Of a stretch of DNA of 64,000 nucleotides, positions 1 to 9,136 are shown one piece after another. A model generated the notes under the pieces. The model saw nothing but the letters and a program-made list of their open reading frames with translations. It did not search any database and was not told the origin of the DNA. A program made the position numbers and the translations under genes. The stretch is taken from assembly GCA_946624935.1 (NCBI GenBank), contig CAMOSN010000001.1:1-64000 (forward strand). Direction: 5' to 3'. How positions within the stretch are numbered: the first letter of the stretch is position 1; each line of letters opens with the position of its first letter. The stretch comes from an uncultured Lachnospiraceae bacterium. GTDB lineage: Bacteria > Bacillota > Clostridia > Lachnospirales > Lachnospiraceae.

Positions 1-17
1 TGTAAGGAGGTATAATT

Positions 18-1364
18 ATGGCATTAAAAGGTCTTGATATTTTTAAACTGTCCCCAAAGAAAAACTGTAAGGAATGCGGCTCCCCTACCTGTATGGCATT
101 CTCCATGAAGGTTGCCCAGGGTGCGGTGAGCATCGACAAGTGCCCGTATTTCTCTGAAGAAGCAAAGGCTGCCATGAGCGAAGCAACCGCTCCGCCTATG
201 AAGACGATCAAGGTCGGCACAGGCGAAAACGAATGTACGCTTGGCGGCGAGACCGTTCTGTTCCGTCATGAAAAGACCTTCGTCAACAAGACGAGGTACG
301 CTGTGAATCTTTGCTCCTGCATGGAAGATGCAGTGATCGAAGAAAAGCTGGCTATGATCCCGAAGGTTGACTACGAGCGTATCGGCGAGCGTATGTATGC
401 TGAGATGATTTATGTAAACTACGCTCCGAAGGCCGGCGCTGACAAGTATGTTGAGCTGGTGAAAAAGGCTGCAGGCCTGAACCGTGTCCTGATTCTGGGC
501 GTGGACGATCCGGAAGTTGCAAAGGCAGCCCTTGCCGTCTGCAAGGACAGCAAGCCGGTCCTCAACGGTGCAAATGCTTCTAACTATGAGGCGATGTGCG
601 CAGTTGCAACGGAAGCTGGCGTGGCACTGGGCGTTTCCGGGCAGGATGACAATGAGTTGTATGATACCATCGCAGCACTTGAAAAGCTCGGTAACAAGAA
701 TCTGCTGTTCAACGCAAACATCGCTTCCATCAAGGATGCCTACAGCACAGCTGTCCGCTTCCGTAAAGCTGCGATCAAGGACAACGACCGTACCTGCGGC
801 TATCCGTCCATCGTCAACCTTTCCAAGATTGCCAGCGGGGATCTTCATCTGCAGGCTGCCCTTGCAGCACTGTTTACCGTAAAGTACGGTTCCATCGTTG
901 TGATGGATCAGATGACCTACGCAGAGGCCAATCCGCTGTACGGACTTCGTCAGAATCTGTTTACCGATCCGCAGAAGCCCATGAAGGTACAGCCGGGTAT
1001 CTATCAGATCAACGGTGCGGATGAGAATTCCATCTGCCTGACCACAGTTGACTTTGCACTGACCTACTTTGTTGTATCCGGTGAGCTGGAGCGTTCCGGT
1101 GTTCCCTGCAACCTGATCATCAATGATGCAGGCGGACTTTCCGTTCTGACCTCCTGGGCAGCAGGCAAGTTCTCCTCCTCCTCCATCGCGAAGTATTTCC
1201 AGGAGGCAGATATCGAAGGCAAGATCAAGTGCCGCAAGCTGTGCATTCCGGGCAAGGTTGCCGTTCTGAAGGGTGAGCTTGAGGCGAAGCTTCCGGGATG
1301 GGAGATCATTGTTGCGCCGAGAGAGGCAGTTCAGCTGGTGAAGTTCCTGAAGGATATGCAGTAA
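18..1364 (+). CDS. acsC: Corrinoid iron-sulfur protein large (gamma) subunit, acetyl-CoA synthase pathway
   Basis: This protein carries the cobamide cofactor that moves the methyl group from methyl-tetrahydrofolate to acetyl-CoA synthase in the cytoplasm. The N-terminus shows the [4Fe-4S] cysteine set of the family (C17, C20, C25 and C42, in NCKECGSPTC and IDKCPY), followed by a long TIM-barrel region and a C-terminal cobamide-binding domain. At 448 aa it has the full family length. The ATG at 18 follows AAGGAGG with 7 nt spacing, so the start is firm. It is the first gene seen; acsE and the corrinoid activator gene lie downstream in the same direction. The small subunit acsD and the CODH/ACS catalytic genes must lie outside the window. 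Identification by motif is confident; expression in an operon is inferred. Confidence 0.95.
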   Translation: MALKGLDIFKLSPKKNCKECGSPTCMAFSMKVAQGAVSIDKCPYFSEEAKAAMSEATAPPMKTIKVGTGENECTLGGETVLFRHEKTFVNKTRYAVNLCSCMEDAVIEEKLAMIPKVDYERIGERMYAEMIYVNYAPKAGADKYVELVKKAAGLNRVLILGVDDPEVAKAALAVCKDSKPVLNGANASNYEAMCAVATEAGVALGVSGQDDNELYDTIAALEKLGNKNLLFNANIASIKDAYSTAVRFRKAAIKDNDRTCGYPSIVNLSKIASGDLHLQAALAALFTVKYGSIVVMDQMTYAEANPLYGLRQNLFTDPQKPMKVQPGIYQINGADENSICLTTVDFALTYFVVSGELERSGVPCNLIINDAGGLSVLTSWAAGKFSSSSIAKYFQEADIEGKIKCRKLCIPGKVAVLKGELEAKLPGWEIIVAPREAVQLVKFLKDMQ

Positions 1365-1605
1365 AACCCATTATGTTTCAAGTCCGGCGTATGCCGGACT
1401 TGCGCCGGGCTGCGCGCCAGCTATGCTGGCATTTTCCCCTGCGCAGTCCTGGCATCCGCCGGAGGCACTCAGAAGGGGATTGGACCCCTCCTGAGAAAGC
1501 TTCTGTTTCCCCCACCTATAGAGGAGGGGGCCATCACCTTCTGGGTATAATTCCTGCCCGGACCCGGGCAGGGGTTTTAAATGAGAAAGAAAAGGAGATT
1601 CAACC
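1365..1605. other. Intergenic stretch with several inverted repeats
   Basis: No gene is seen between acsC and acsE. The stretch holds a perfect 9-bp-arm palindrome (AAGTCCGGC-GTAT-GCCGGACTT, 1380-1401), a smaller GCCAG/CTGGC pair just after it, and an 8-bp-arm hairpin (CCTGCCCG/CGGGCAGG, 1553-1572) followed by GGTTTTAAAT. None has a long U-run, so these look more like mRNA-stability or partial-termination elements than a full terminator. The acsE ribosome site (AAAGGAGA) sits near 1590. Confidence 0.5.
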
Positions 1606-2391
1606 ATGGCTAAATTTATTACGATCGGAGAAAGACTTTCCACCACTGCTCCGGCAGTGAACAAAGCATTTACCGAAAGAGATCCGGAGCCGATCCTGGC
1701 GAGAGCAAAGCAGCAGCTGGATGCCGGTGCTTACTATCTGGATGTGAATATCGGACCGGCCGAGAGTGACGGCGTGGAACTGATGAAATGGTGTGTAGAG
1801 CTGCTGCAGAGCAACTTCGACAATGTTCCGCTCGCACTGGATACCGCCAATAAAGCGGCCATCGAAGCGGGTATCTCCGTTTACAACCGTGCAAAAGGAA
1901 AACCGATCGTGAACTCTGCGGATGCTGCAGGAAGAATCGAGTACATCGATCTGGCAGCAGCCAATGATGCTATCGTAATTGCTCTGTGCAACGGCGAAGG
2001 CATTGCAAAGGATAACGACGAGCGTATGGGTTATCTGATGACCATGCTGGAGAGAGGTATGGAGCATGGCATGGAGGGTGAAGACCTCTGGTTTGATCCG
2101 CTGTTCCTGGTTACCAAGGGTATGCAGGACAAGCAGATGGAGATTCTGGAATTCATCGGCCAGATCTCTGAGCAGGGTCTCAATTCCACCGGCGGTCTGT
2201 CCAACAACTCCAACGGTATGCCCAAGCACATCCGTCCGATCATGGATTCCGCAATGGTAGCCATGGCTATGATGCAGGGCCTTACCTCTGCAATCGTGAA
2301 CCCGAACGACCTGCGTCTGATGGAGACCATCAAGTCCTGTGACGTGATCAAGAATAATACGCTTTATGCAGATTCTTATCTTGAGATCTGA
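1606..2391 (+). CDS. acsE: Methyltetrahydrofolate:corrinoid iron-sulfur protein methyltransferase
   Basis: It transfers the N5-methyl group of methyl-tetrahydrofolate to the Co(I) cobamide of AcsCD, linking the folate methyl branch to acetyl-CoA synthesis. The 261-aa chain is the usual length for the family and reads as a single pterin-binding TIM barrel: ITIGERL at the N-terminus, YYLDVNIGP (about residues 45-53), PLALDTAN (about 73-80), KPIVNSA, and a C-terminal SNNSNGMP segment. The ATG follows AAAGGAGA. Position directly after acsC and before the corrinoid activator agrees with this assignment. MetH-type and other corrinoid methyltransferases share the fold, but the context makes AcsE by far the best reading. 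Confidence 0.93.
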   Translation: MAKFITIGERLSTTAPAVNKAFTERDPEPILARAKQQLDAGAYYLDVNIGPAESDGVELMKWCVELLQSNFDNVPLALDTANKAAIEAGISVYNRAKGKPIVNSADAAGRIEYIDLAAANDAIVIALCNGEGIAKDNDERMGYLMTMLERGMEHGMEGEDLWFDPLFLVTKGMQDKQMEILEFIGQISEQGLNSTGGLSNNSNGMPKHIRPIMDSAMVAMAMMQGLTSAIVNPNDLRLMETIKSCDVIKNNTLYADSYLEI

Positions 2392-2453
2392 TCCGGCTTT
2401 GGCAGGCCTTAGGACCTGACGTTTGCAACTGCAGCAAAATAAGATCCGAATGT

Positions 2454-2508
2454 GAAAAGCTGTCCTGCGAAGAAGTCCGTATGGTCAATCTTTGCAGGTC
2501 AGCTTTTC
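2454..2508 (+). other. Long intergenic hairpin between acsE and acsV
   Basis: A 19-nt arm beginning GAAAAGCTGTCCTGC pairs with CTTTGCAGGTCAGCTTTTC. The pairing is broken only by one U-U mismatch and one G-U pair, with a loop of about 17 nt. There is no clean U-run, so a role in transcript processing or stability is more likely than full termination. Confidence 0.55.
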
Positions 2509-2558
2509 CTTGTATTTCCGCAAAACAGATGATGGAAGTCATCTATGAAAGGGTATTT

Positions 2559-4487
2559 ATGTTTAAAGTAACGTTTCATTTTGACAGCAGCGAAGATGTC
2601 GTCTCCTTCGCACAGGAGGGCAGCAATCTTCTCGAGATCGCCAGAGAGGCAAATGTTGCGATCGATGCACCCTGTTCCGGAAATGCAGCTTGCGGGAAAT
2701 GCAAAGTACAGCTTATTAAGGGGATGTTGGATTCGCCGAAAACGATCCACATTACAGAAGATGAATATGCACAGGGCTGGAGGTTGTCCTGTGTGAGTAA
2801 GGTTGTCTCTGATGTTGAGGTGACAGTGCCAGATATCGCCTCGGCTTATAAGAGCAGAATGAAGGTGGCTGATCTGGATTCTCCGGAGGAGATCCGGATC
2901 TTTGAAGAGACCAGAGAGGATGTAAAAAAGGCAGGGATCCAGCTTTCCAATGATCTGGACATGATCCGGGTGAAGATGGATGTTCCTTCTCTGGAGGATA
3001 CCATGCCGGACAATGAACGCCTTATTCGTGCCGTGCAGAATGTGAAAGCCTGTGAGCGGCCCAAGATTCCGTTCCGGGTGCTCAAGCATCTGTCCGAGCT
3101 TCTGCGGTCATATGAATATGATGTGACCGTCGTTACCAGAAGCTATGACGATGTGGTCGAGGTCATGGGAATTTACGGGGCCGATGAACCGCTGGTAGTA
3201 CCCGGCGTGGCAATCGACATCGGTACGACCTCCGTGGCTGCGATCGAGGTGGACATGCTCACCGGAAAGATTCTCGCGAAGGCCTCCACCGGAAACGGGC
3301 AGATCCGTTATGGTGCGGACGTGATCAACCGGATCATCGAATCGGAAAAGCCGGGAGGTCGTCAGAAACTGCAGGATGCCATCATCAAGGAAACGTTAAA
3401 TCCGCTGATTCTGCAGATGAGTAAAGCCTGCGGCCTTTCCTCGCGCCGGATCATGCGTGTGTGCATTGCAGGCAATACAACGATGAACCATCTGCTCCTC
3501 GGGGTATATGCGGATCCGATCCGCATGGAGCCTTACATTCCGACTTTCTTCGGGGTCCGTGATGTTTATGCACGTGACCTGTCTCTTCCGGTATTTCCGA
3601 ATGCACTGGTGATCTTTGCTCCGAATATCGGAAGCTACGTAGGCGGGGATATCACAGCCGGTACCTTTGCCAGCGGCATCTGGCACCGGGAGGAGATGAG
3701 CCTGTTTATCGATCTGGGAACCAACGGAGAGCTTGTATTCGGCAACAGTGAATTCATGATGAGCTGTGCCTGCTCGGCCGGACCGGCCTTCGAGGGCGGT
3801 GACATCAGCTGCGGGATGCGTGCCACAGACGGCGCCATCGAAGCGATCGAGATCGACAAAGATACGATGCAGCCGCACTGGAAAGTGATCGGCGGCAGTG
3901 ATCAAAAGCCGGTGGGCGTGTGCGGTTCGGGAATCATTGATCTGATCAGTGAGCTGTTCCGCTGCGGGATCATCAATCCCAAGGGGAAATTTGTCCGGGA
4001 AGGAGAGCGGGTCCGCCACGATAAGTACGGTATGGGCAGCTATGTGATCGCATTCCGGGAGGAGGCTGCTTCCGTCAAGGATGTGGAAATCACGGAGGCG
4101 GATATCGACAATTTCGTGCGCGCAAAGGGCGCGATCTTCTCCGCGATCCGTACCATGCTCAGTTCGCTGGATTTTCCGGTGGATGTCATCGATGACGTAT
4201 ACGTGGCCGGCGGAATCGGAAGCGGGATCAATATGCGCAATGCCATTAACATCGGCATGTTCCCGGATATTCCGATCGAGAAATTCCATTATATCGGCAA
4301 TTCCTCCCTGTCCGGAGCTTATCTGATGATGATCTCCACACAGGCGGAGGAAAAGGTTTCGCAGATCGCACAGAATATGACTTATCTTGAACTGTCCAAT
4401 GAGCCGGGATATATGGATGAATTTGTTGCGAGCTGTTTCATTCCGCACACGGACGCAAGTCTGTTCCCGTCTCTTACGATGAAATAA
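2559..4487 (+). CDS. acsV: Corrinoid activator: 2Fe-2S ferredoxin domain plus ASKHA ATPase (RACo/AcsV-like)
   Basis: Proteins of this type reductively reactivate the corrinoid of AcsCD after accidental oxidation to Co(II), using ATP. The N-terminus is a plant-type [2Fe-2S] ferredoxin with cysteines at C39, C45, C48 and C78 (APCSGNAACGKC and LSCVS). A linker follows, and from about residue 210 there is an ASKHA ATPase core with phosphate-binding segments AIDIGTTSVAA and FIDLGTNGEL and adenosine-site glycines near VAGGIGSG. The ORF track begins at 2481, but the ATG at 2559 follows GAAAGGG and opens directly on the ferredoxin domain, giving 642 aa, the usual size. Position after acsE supports AcsV over activators of methanol or methylamine systems. 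Confidence 0.9.
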   Translation: MFKVTFHFDSSEDVVSFAQEGSNLLEIAREANVAIDAPCSGNAACGKCKVQLIKGMLDSPKTIHITEDEYAQGWRLSCVSKVVSDVEVTVPDIASAYKSRMKVADLDSPEEIRIFEETREDVKKAGIQLSNDLDMIRVKMDVPSLEDTMPDNERLIRAVQNVKACERPKIPFRVLKHLSELLRSYEYDVTVVTRSYDDVVEVMGIYGADEPLVVPGVAIDIGTTSVAAIEVDMLTGKILAKASTGNGQIRYGADVINRIIESEKPGGRQKLQDAIIKETLNPLILQMSKACGLSSRRIMRVCIAGNTTMNHLLLGVYADPIRMEPYIPTFFGVRDVYARDLSLPVFPNALVIFAPNIGSYVGGDITAGTFASGIWHREEMSLFIDLGTNGELVFGNSEFMMSCACSAGPAFEGGDISCGMRATDGAIEAIEIDKDTMQPHWKVIGGSDQKPVGVCGSGIIDLISELFRCGIINPKGKFVREGERVRHDKYGMGSYVIAFREEAASVKDVEITEADIDNFVRAKGAIFSAIRTMLSSLDFPVDVIDDVYVAGGIGSGINMRNAINIGMFPDIPIEKFHYIGNSSLSGAYLMMISTQAEEKVSQIAQNMTYLELSNEPGYMDEFVASCFIPHTDASLFPSLTMK

Positions 4488-4585
4488 AACAGCTCTGTGT
4501 CATCCGGTCTGGAGCCGGGTGCCATCCGGCTTCGTTCGTAAAGGCCGGAATGAAACGTGCTGTTTAAACCAAGGAGGATATAAGA
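4488..4585. other. Structured gap between acsV and DUF3786 gene
   Basis: The stretch is bracketed by AAACAGC and GCTGTTT, which can close an outer stem. Inside lie CCGG-rich inverted repeats (CCGGTCTGGAGCCGG, and CCGGCTTC...GGCCGG). No gene is seen. AAGGAGG for the next gene lies at 4571-4577. Confidence 0.4.
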
Positions 4586-5233
4586 TTGCCCGAAGCAGTA
4601 AACAATAAAGAGCTGATTCCGCTGGAGCATTATCTGGAGCTTTACAAAGCAGCCGATCCGGTCAGGATGAGCGAGCGAACGCTGGCCGCATACGATCCGG
4701 ATCAGAGGCTGTTCCGGGTCACCTTCCTGGAGCGCGAATATGCGGTCTCCTGGCCCGATTTCGAGATCCGTGTTCTGGATCATAAGGACACCTATTCTCC
4801 GCTGCTCGAGACCAACCAGGCGAAAATCCTGGTGATCCGTTTTCTCCTGGAGGGTAGTATGCTCGAGTCCACCGGAAAGGATCTGACCTATCGGGAGGTT
4901 CCCTGGGGGGAGGTCTATTACCGGCAGTTTTCCGGAAGATGCCTGACGCGGATGGCCTTTTCCTACGGGAAGCGCATTCCGGATTTTGCCGGAGGGATGG
5001 AGCTGCTCGGCGCCGAAAGGATCTCCGGGGCAGATGCGGCATATGCGGTCAGCGTATTTCCGGGTTATACGGTAAAATTTCTGCTCTGGGCAGGAGATGA
5101 GGATTTTCCGCCATCTGCGCAGATCCTCTTCAGCGACAATTTTGCGGCCGCATTTCATGCGGAGGATCTTGTCGTCGTCAGTGAAATTGTACTGAATGCA
5201 TTGAAGGTAATTTTACAAAGAAAGGATAAATGA
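4586..5233 (+). CDS. DUF3786 protein, copy 1 (function unknown, C1-operon associated)
   Basis: This 215-aa soluble protein resembles the DUF3786 family, which has no established activity. No membrane segment, signal peptide or cysteine cluster is visible. The conserved feel is in a middle YREVPWGEVYY stretch and a C-terminal FPGYTVKFLLWAGDEDFP segment; the corresponding FPFLPMRFQFWAADDEFP is found in the second copy at 6840. The start is TTG at 4586, chosen because AAGGAGG lies 8 nt upstream and no ATG fits. The stop overlaps the start of fchA (ATGA), so translation of the two is probably coupled. Placement among Wood-Ljungdahl genes suggests a helper role in C1 or corrinoid metabolism, which is inference only. 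Confidence 0.75.
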   Translation: MPEAVNNKELIPLEHYLELYKAADPVRMSERTLAAYDPDQRLFRVTFLEREYAVSWPDFEIRVLDHKDTYSPLLETNQAKILVIRFLLEGSMLESTGKDLTYREVPWGEVYYRQFSGRCLTRMAFSYGKRIPDFAGGMELLGAERISGADAAYAVSVFPGYTVKFLLWAGDEDFPPSAQILFSDNFAAAFHAEDLVVVSEIVLNALKVILQRKDK

Positions 5234-5868
5234 TTATGGGTTTTTCAACCGTTCCCTGCAATGAATTTGTGGAAGTACTCGGCTCAAAGGCTCCGGTTCC
5301 GGGCGGCGGTGGTGCCAGCGCACTGGTCGGCGCTGTCGGAACAGCGCTTGGCAACATGGTCGGAAGCCTGACCGTCGGTAAGAAAAAATACGCCGATGTG
5401 GAGGAAGAGATGTATCAGCTGAAGGCAAAATGCGATCAGCTTCAGAAGGATCTTCTTGCACTGGTGGAGAAGGATGCCGAAGTGTTTGAGCCGCTCGCAA
5501 AAGCCTATGGCCTGCCCAAGGAGACCGAAGAGGAAAAAGCGGAAAAGGCAAGAGTCATGGCGATCGTTCTGAAGGATGCATGCGCAGTTCCGATGGAGAT
5601 CATGGAAAAATGCTGTGAAGCACTGGAGCTGATCCGGGAATTTGCGGCCAAGGGTTCCGCACTTGCCATCAGTGATGCCGGTGTCGGTGCAGTATTCTGC
5701 AAGGCAGCTCTCCAGGGTGCCAGCTTGAACGTGTTCATCAACACAAAATCCATGGCTGACCGTGCTTACGCACAGGAGCTCAATGAAAAAGCACTGGCTA
5801 TGCTGGAAAAATATCCGCCGATGGCTGATGAGATCTTCCAGATGGTATATGACCGCCTGAAGAACTGA
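5230..5868 (+). CDS. fchA: Methenyltetrahydrofolate cyclohydrolase (cyclodeaminase family)
   Basis: This enzyme interconverts 10-formyl- and 5,10-methenyl-tetrahydrofolate in the methyl branch. The 212-aa protein is the all-helical formiminotransferase-cyclodeaminase C-terminal type, seen in the N-terminal KAPVPGGGGASALVGA signature (about residues 19-34) and the helical repeats after it. The ATG at 5230 overlaps the stop of the DUF3786 gene; a second in-frame ATG at 5236 is also possible. folD follows after 38 bp. Proteins of this family alone may act as cyclohydrolase or as formimino-THF cyclodeaminase; next to folD and the acs genes, cyclohydrolase is the natural reading. FolD usually also has cyclohydrolase activity, so there may be redundancy. 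Confidence 0.85.
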   Translation: MIMGFSTVPCNEFVEVLGSKAPVPGGGGASALVGAVGTALGNMVGSLTVGKKKYADVEEEMYQLKAKCDQLQKDLLALVEKDAEVFEPLAKAYGLPKETEEEKAEKARVMAIVLKDACAVPMEIMEKCCEALELIREFAAKGSALAISDAGVGAVFCKAALQGASLNVFINTKSMADRAYAQELNEKALAMLEKYPPMADEIFQMVYDRLKN

Positions 5869-5906
5869 AAATATACTGCACCCCAGAAAAGGAAAAAGGA
5901 GTAGAT

Positions 5907-6758
5907 ATGGCAAAACAGTTACTTGGTAAAGAAGTTACCGCCTCTTTGAATGAACGTATTAAAGCGCAGGTTGCTCTGCTGCAGGAAAAAGGAATCAACC
6001 CGACTCTGGGCATCATCCGTGTCGGCGAGAATCCCAGTGATCTTTCCTATGAGAGAGGCGCAACAAAGCGCTGCGAGACCCTTGGTGTTGCCTGTGAGAA
6101 GATCGTTCTTCCCGAGAATGTATCCCAGGAAGAGCTTCTGAAGGTGATCGATGAAGTCAATCACAATGACCGCATTCATGGCGTGCTGCTGTTCCGTCCG
6201 CTGCCCAGGCACCTCGATCAGTCGGTGATCGAAAATGCACTGGATCCGGCGAAGGATGTGGACTGCATGACCGATGGCTCCATGTCCGGTGTGTTTACCG
6301 GAAAGAAGATCGGCTTCCCGCCCTGCACACCGCAGGCCTGCATGGAAATTCTGGACCATTATGGCATCGACTGCACCGGTAAAAAGGCCGTTGTGATCGG
6401 ACGCTCCCTGGTGGTCGGAAAACCGGCTGCCATGATGCTGATCAAGAAAAACGCAACGGTAACTGTGTGCCACACCAGAACTGTGGACATGCCTTCCGTG
6501 ACCAGAGAGGCCGATATCATCATCGTTGCTGCCGGACGTGCCGGTGTTGTCGGCGCCGAATATGTCCGTCCGGGCCAGGTGGTCATCGATGTAGGAATCA
6601 ACATGAACGAGGAAGGCAAGCTGTGCGGTGATGTGGATTTCGCAGCAGTAGAGCCGATCGTAGATGCGATCACACCGGTTCCCGGCGGAGTGGGAAGTGT
6701 TACGACTTCCGTGCTTGTGGAACATGTCGTAGAGGCTGCCCAGCGCCAGGCACAGTAA
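5907..6758 (+). CDS. folD: Methylenetetrahydrofolate dehydrogenase / methenyl-THF cyclohydrolase
   Basis: FolD oxidises or reduces the methylene/methenyl-THF couple and commonly also hydrolyses methenyl-THF. The 283-aa chain has the family landmarks in order: the YERGATKRC helix with Tyr and Lys of the active site (about residues 49-57), DPAKDVDCMT, PPCTPQACM, the nucleotide-binding GRSLVVGKPAAMML, and the C-terminal TPVPGGVGSVT. The last normally reads PGGVGPMT, a small departure. The ATG follows AAAAGGAG. It sits 38 bp after fchA in the same operon, consistent with acetogenic C1 flow. Whether it uses NAD or NADP cannot be told by eye. Confidence 0.93.
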   Translation: MAKQLLGKEVTASLNERIKAQVALLQEKGINPTLGIIRVGENPSDLSYERGATKRCETLGVACEKIVLPENVSQEELLKVIDEVNHNDRIHGVLLFRPLPRHLDQSVIENALDPAKDVDCMTDGSMSGVFTGKKIGFPPCTPQACMEILDHYGIDCTGKKAVVIGRSLVVGKPAAMMLIKKNATVTVCHTRTVDMPSVTREADIIIVAAGRAGVVGAEYVRPGQVVIDVGINMNEEGKLCGDVDFAAVEPIVDAITPVPGGVGSVTTSVLVEHVVEAAQRQAQ

Positions 6759-6774
6759 AAACAGTTTTTAAACG

Positions 6775-6813
6775 TGGGGCAGTGCAGACATAACTCATTC
6801 TGCACAGGCCCCA
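6775..6813 (+). other. Hairpin between folD and second DUF3786 gene
   Basis: TGGGGC-AG-TGCAGA pairs with TCTGCA-CAG-GCCCCA around a 10-nt loop. It is followed by a few scattered Us but no run. It may stabilise or partly terminate the upstream transcript. Confidence 0.55.
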
Positions 6814-6839
6814 TTTCATATACCTTTATGAGGAGTTTT

Positions 6840-7454
6840 ATGCAATCCAATTATGCAGTCATGGAAGATCAGGCCAGAATGTTGTTTTGCAGGTATGATC
6901 TGTCTAAAATCGCAGCCAGATGGAACCTGGCAGGTGATGAAGAATATGTGTATATTCCTTATTTTGGAAAGCAATACCGCATACGACGTTCGGACGGGAA
7001 GGTGCTCTCGCCGGCAGATGCTCCTGTACCTCTGCGGGAAGGAACCTTCGGCGCGTCTTTGACGATTTATGATGTGCTGACTTACAGTAAAGAGAACCCG
7101 GGTCTCTCGGGCAGCTGGGAATCCTTAAGCACGCTGGGCGGAATCATCGGTGCGGGACACGAGTACAGCCTGACCGGAGATCCCATGCATCATAACCTGC
7201 GCACAGATCTGCAGTACATGAAAGGGGTACTCCTGGAAATGGGGAGCATACATATGGAACAGACCAGCGCTGATCTGGATTATGTTGTTCCCGTATTTCC
7301 GTTTCTTCCGATGCGCTTTCAATTTTGGGCAGCGGACGATGAATTTCCTGCCAGTGTCAAATATCTGTGGGACAGGAATACACTCCGTTTCATGCATTAT
7401 GAAACCTTATGGTATGCGATGGGAGATTTCGATCAATGGCTGAATATTAAATAA
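6840..7454 (+). CDS. DUF3786 protein, copy 2 (function unknown)
   Basis: This 204-aa protein is a distant paralogue of the one at 4586. The shared shape is clearest near the C-terminus (FPFLPMRFQFWAADDEFPASVKYLWD here; FPGYTVKFLLWAGDEDFPPSAQILFS there), followed by a helix with Leu/Phe-rich ends. No signal peptide or membrane segment is visible. The ORF track opens at 6774, but the ATG at 6840 has GAGGAG immediately upstream. It closes the C1 operon; gdhA after it has its own promoter. The family has no assigned activity and the link to acetogenesis is from context only. Confidence 0.7.
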   Translation: MQSNYAVMEDQARMLFCRYDLSKIAARWNLAGDEEYVYIPYFGKQYRIRRSDGKVLSPADAPVPLREGTFGASLTIYDVLTYSKENPGLSGSWESLSTLGGIIGAGHEYSLTGDPMHHNLRTDLQYMKGVLLEMGSIHMEQTSADLDYVVPVFPFLPMRFQFWAADDEFPASVKYLWDRNTLRFMHYETLWYAMGDFDQWLNIK

Positions 7455-7496
7455 ATATGCATTAATATTTATAAAAGAAAGAAATTTCCTTTTATG

Positions 7497-7525
7497 TTGC
7501 ATTTTTGACGCATGTTTATTATAAT
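7497..7525 (+). promoter_or_regulatory. Likely sigma-A promoter of gdhA
   Basis: A perfect TATAAT (7520-7525) is preceded 17 bp upstream by the weak hexamer TTGCAT (7497-7502). The start would fall about 35 bp before the gdhA ATG. Confidence 0.5.
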
Positions 7526-7555
7526 GAGAAAGATTTTTAGTCAATGCAGTATTAA

Positions 7556-8902
<1,347 letters not shown>

Positions 8903-8911
8903 TCGATTCTC

Positions 8912-8947
8912 AAAAAAGTCTGCGGAGTGATTCCGCAGGCTTTTTTT
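8912..8947 (+). terminator. Rho-independent terminator of gdhA
   Basis: GTCTGCGGA pairs with TCCGCAGGC around a short loop and is followed by eight T. A-rich sequence precedes the stem. Confidence 0.9.
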
Positions 8948-8988
8948 CAATACATGGCCGATTTTTTTTAACATTTTGAAATATTTAT

Positions 8989-9017
8989 ATTACATTTCTG
9001 TGAAACTGTGCTATAAT
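8989..9017 (+). promoter_or_regulatory. Likely promoter of the SH3-domain gene
   Basis: TATAAT (9012-9017) lies 17 bp after ATTACA (8989-8994), which matches TTGACA at four of six positions. It leaves a leader of about 110 nt before the ATG at 9137. Confidence 0.55.
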
Positions 9018-9039
9018 AAAACCACTGTATGAATGCTGG

Positions 9040-9101
9040 GGTAGGATTCTGTGCAATACTTCCTGCCTCCGGGAAAATCGGACAGCTGGGAAGCAGTCCG
9101 A
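9040..9101 (+). other. Structured 5' leader with two hairpins
   Basis: Hairpin 1 pairs GGTAGGA with TCCTGCC around a 14-nt loop (9040-9067). Hairpin 2 pairs TCGGAC with GTCCGA, with an inner GCT/AGC stem capped by a GGGA tetraloop of the GNRA class (9078-9101). The pair sits in the predicted leader of the SH3-domain gene. I could not match it to a riboswitch class I know. Confidence 0.45.
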
Positions 9102-9136
9102 ATAATATGCAGAAACAGAAAGGAGAATAGTACAGT

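Noticed and set aside
24-848. 274-aa ORF opposite acsC
   Set aside because: acsC is certain from its cysteine pattern and ribosome site; the other frame is a shadow.
1298-1660. 120-aa ORF spanning the acsC-acsE gap
   Set aside because: It overlaps both genes, lacks a ribosome site and crosses hairpins; no family resemblance.
7505-7525. TTGACG paired with TATAAT as the gdhA promoter
   Set aside because: They are only 9 bp apart, too close for sigma-A; TTGCAT 17 bp upstream of the -10 was preferred.
9018-9136. Known c-di-GMP or c-di-AMP riboswitch ahead of the SH3 gene
   Set aside because: The conserved core sequences of those classes as I know them are not present; only generic hairpins with a GNRA loop are seen.
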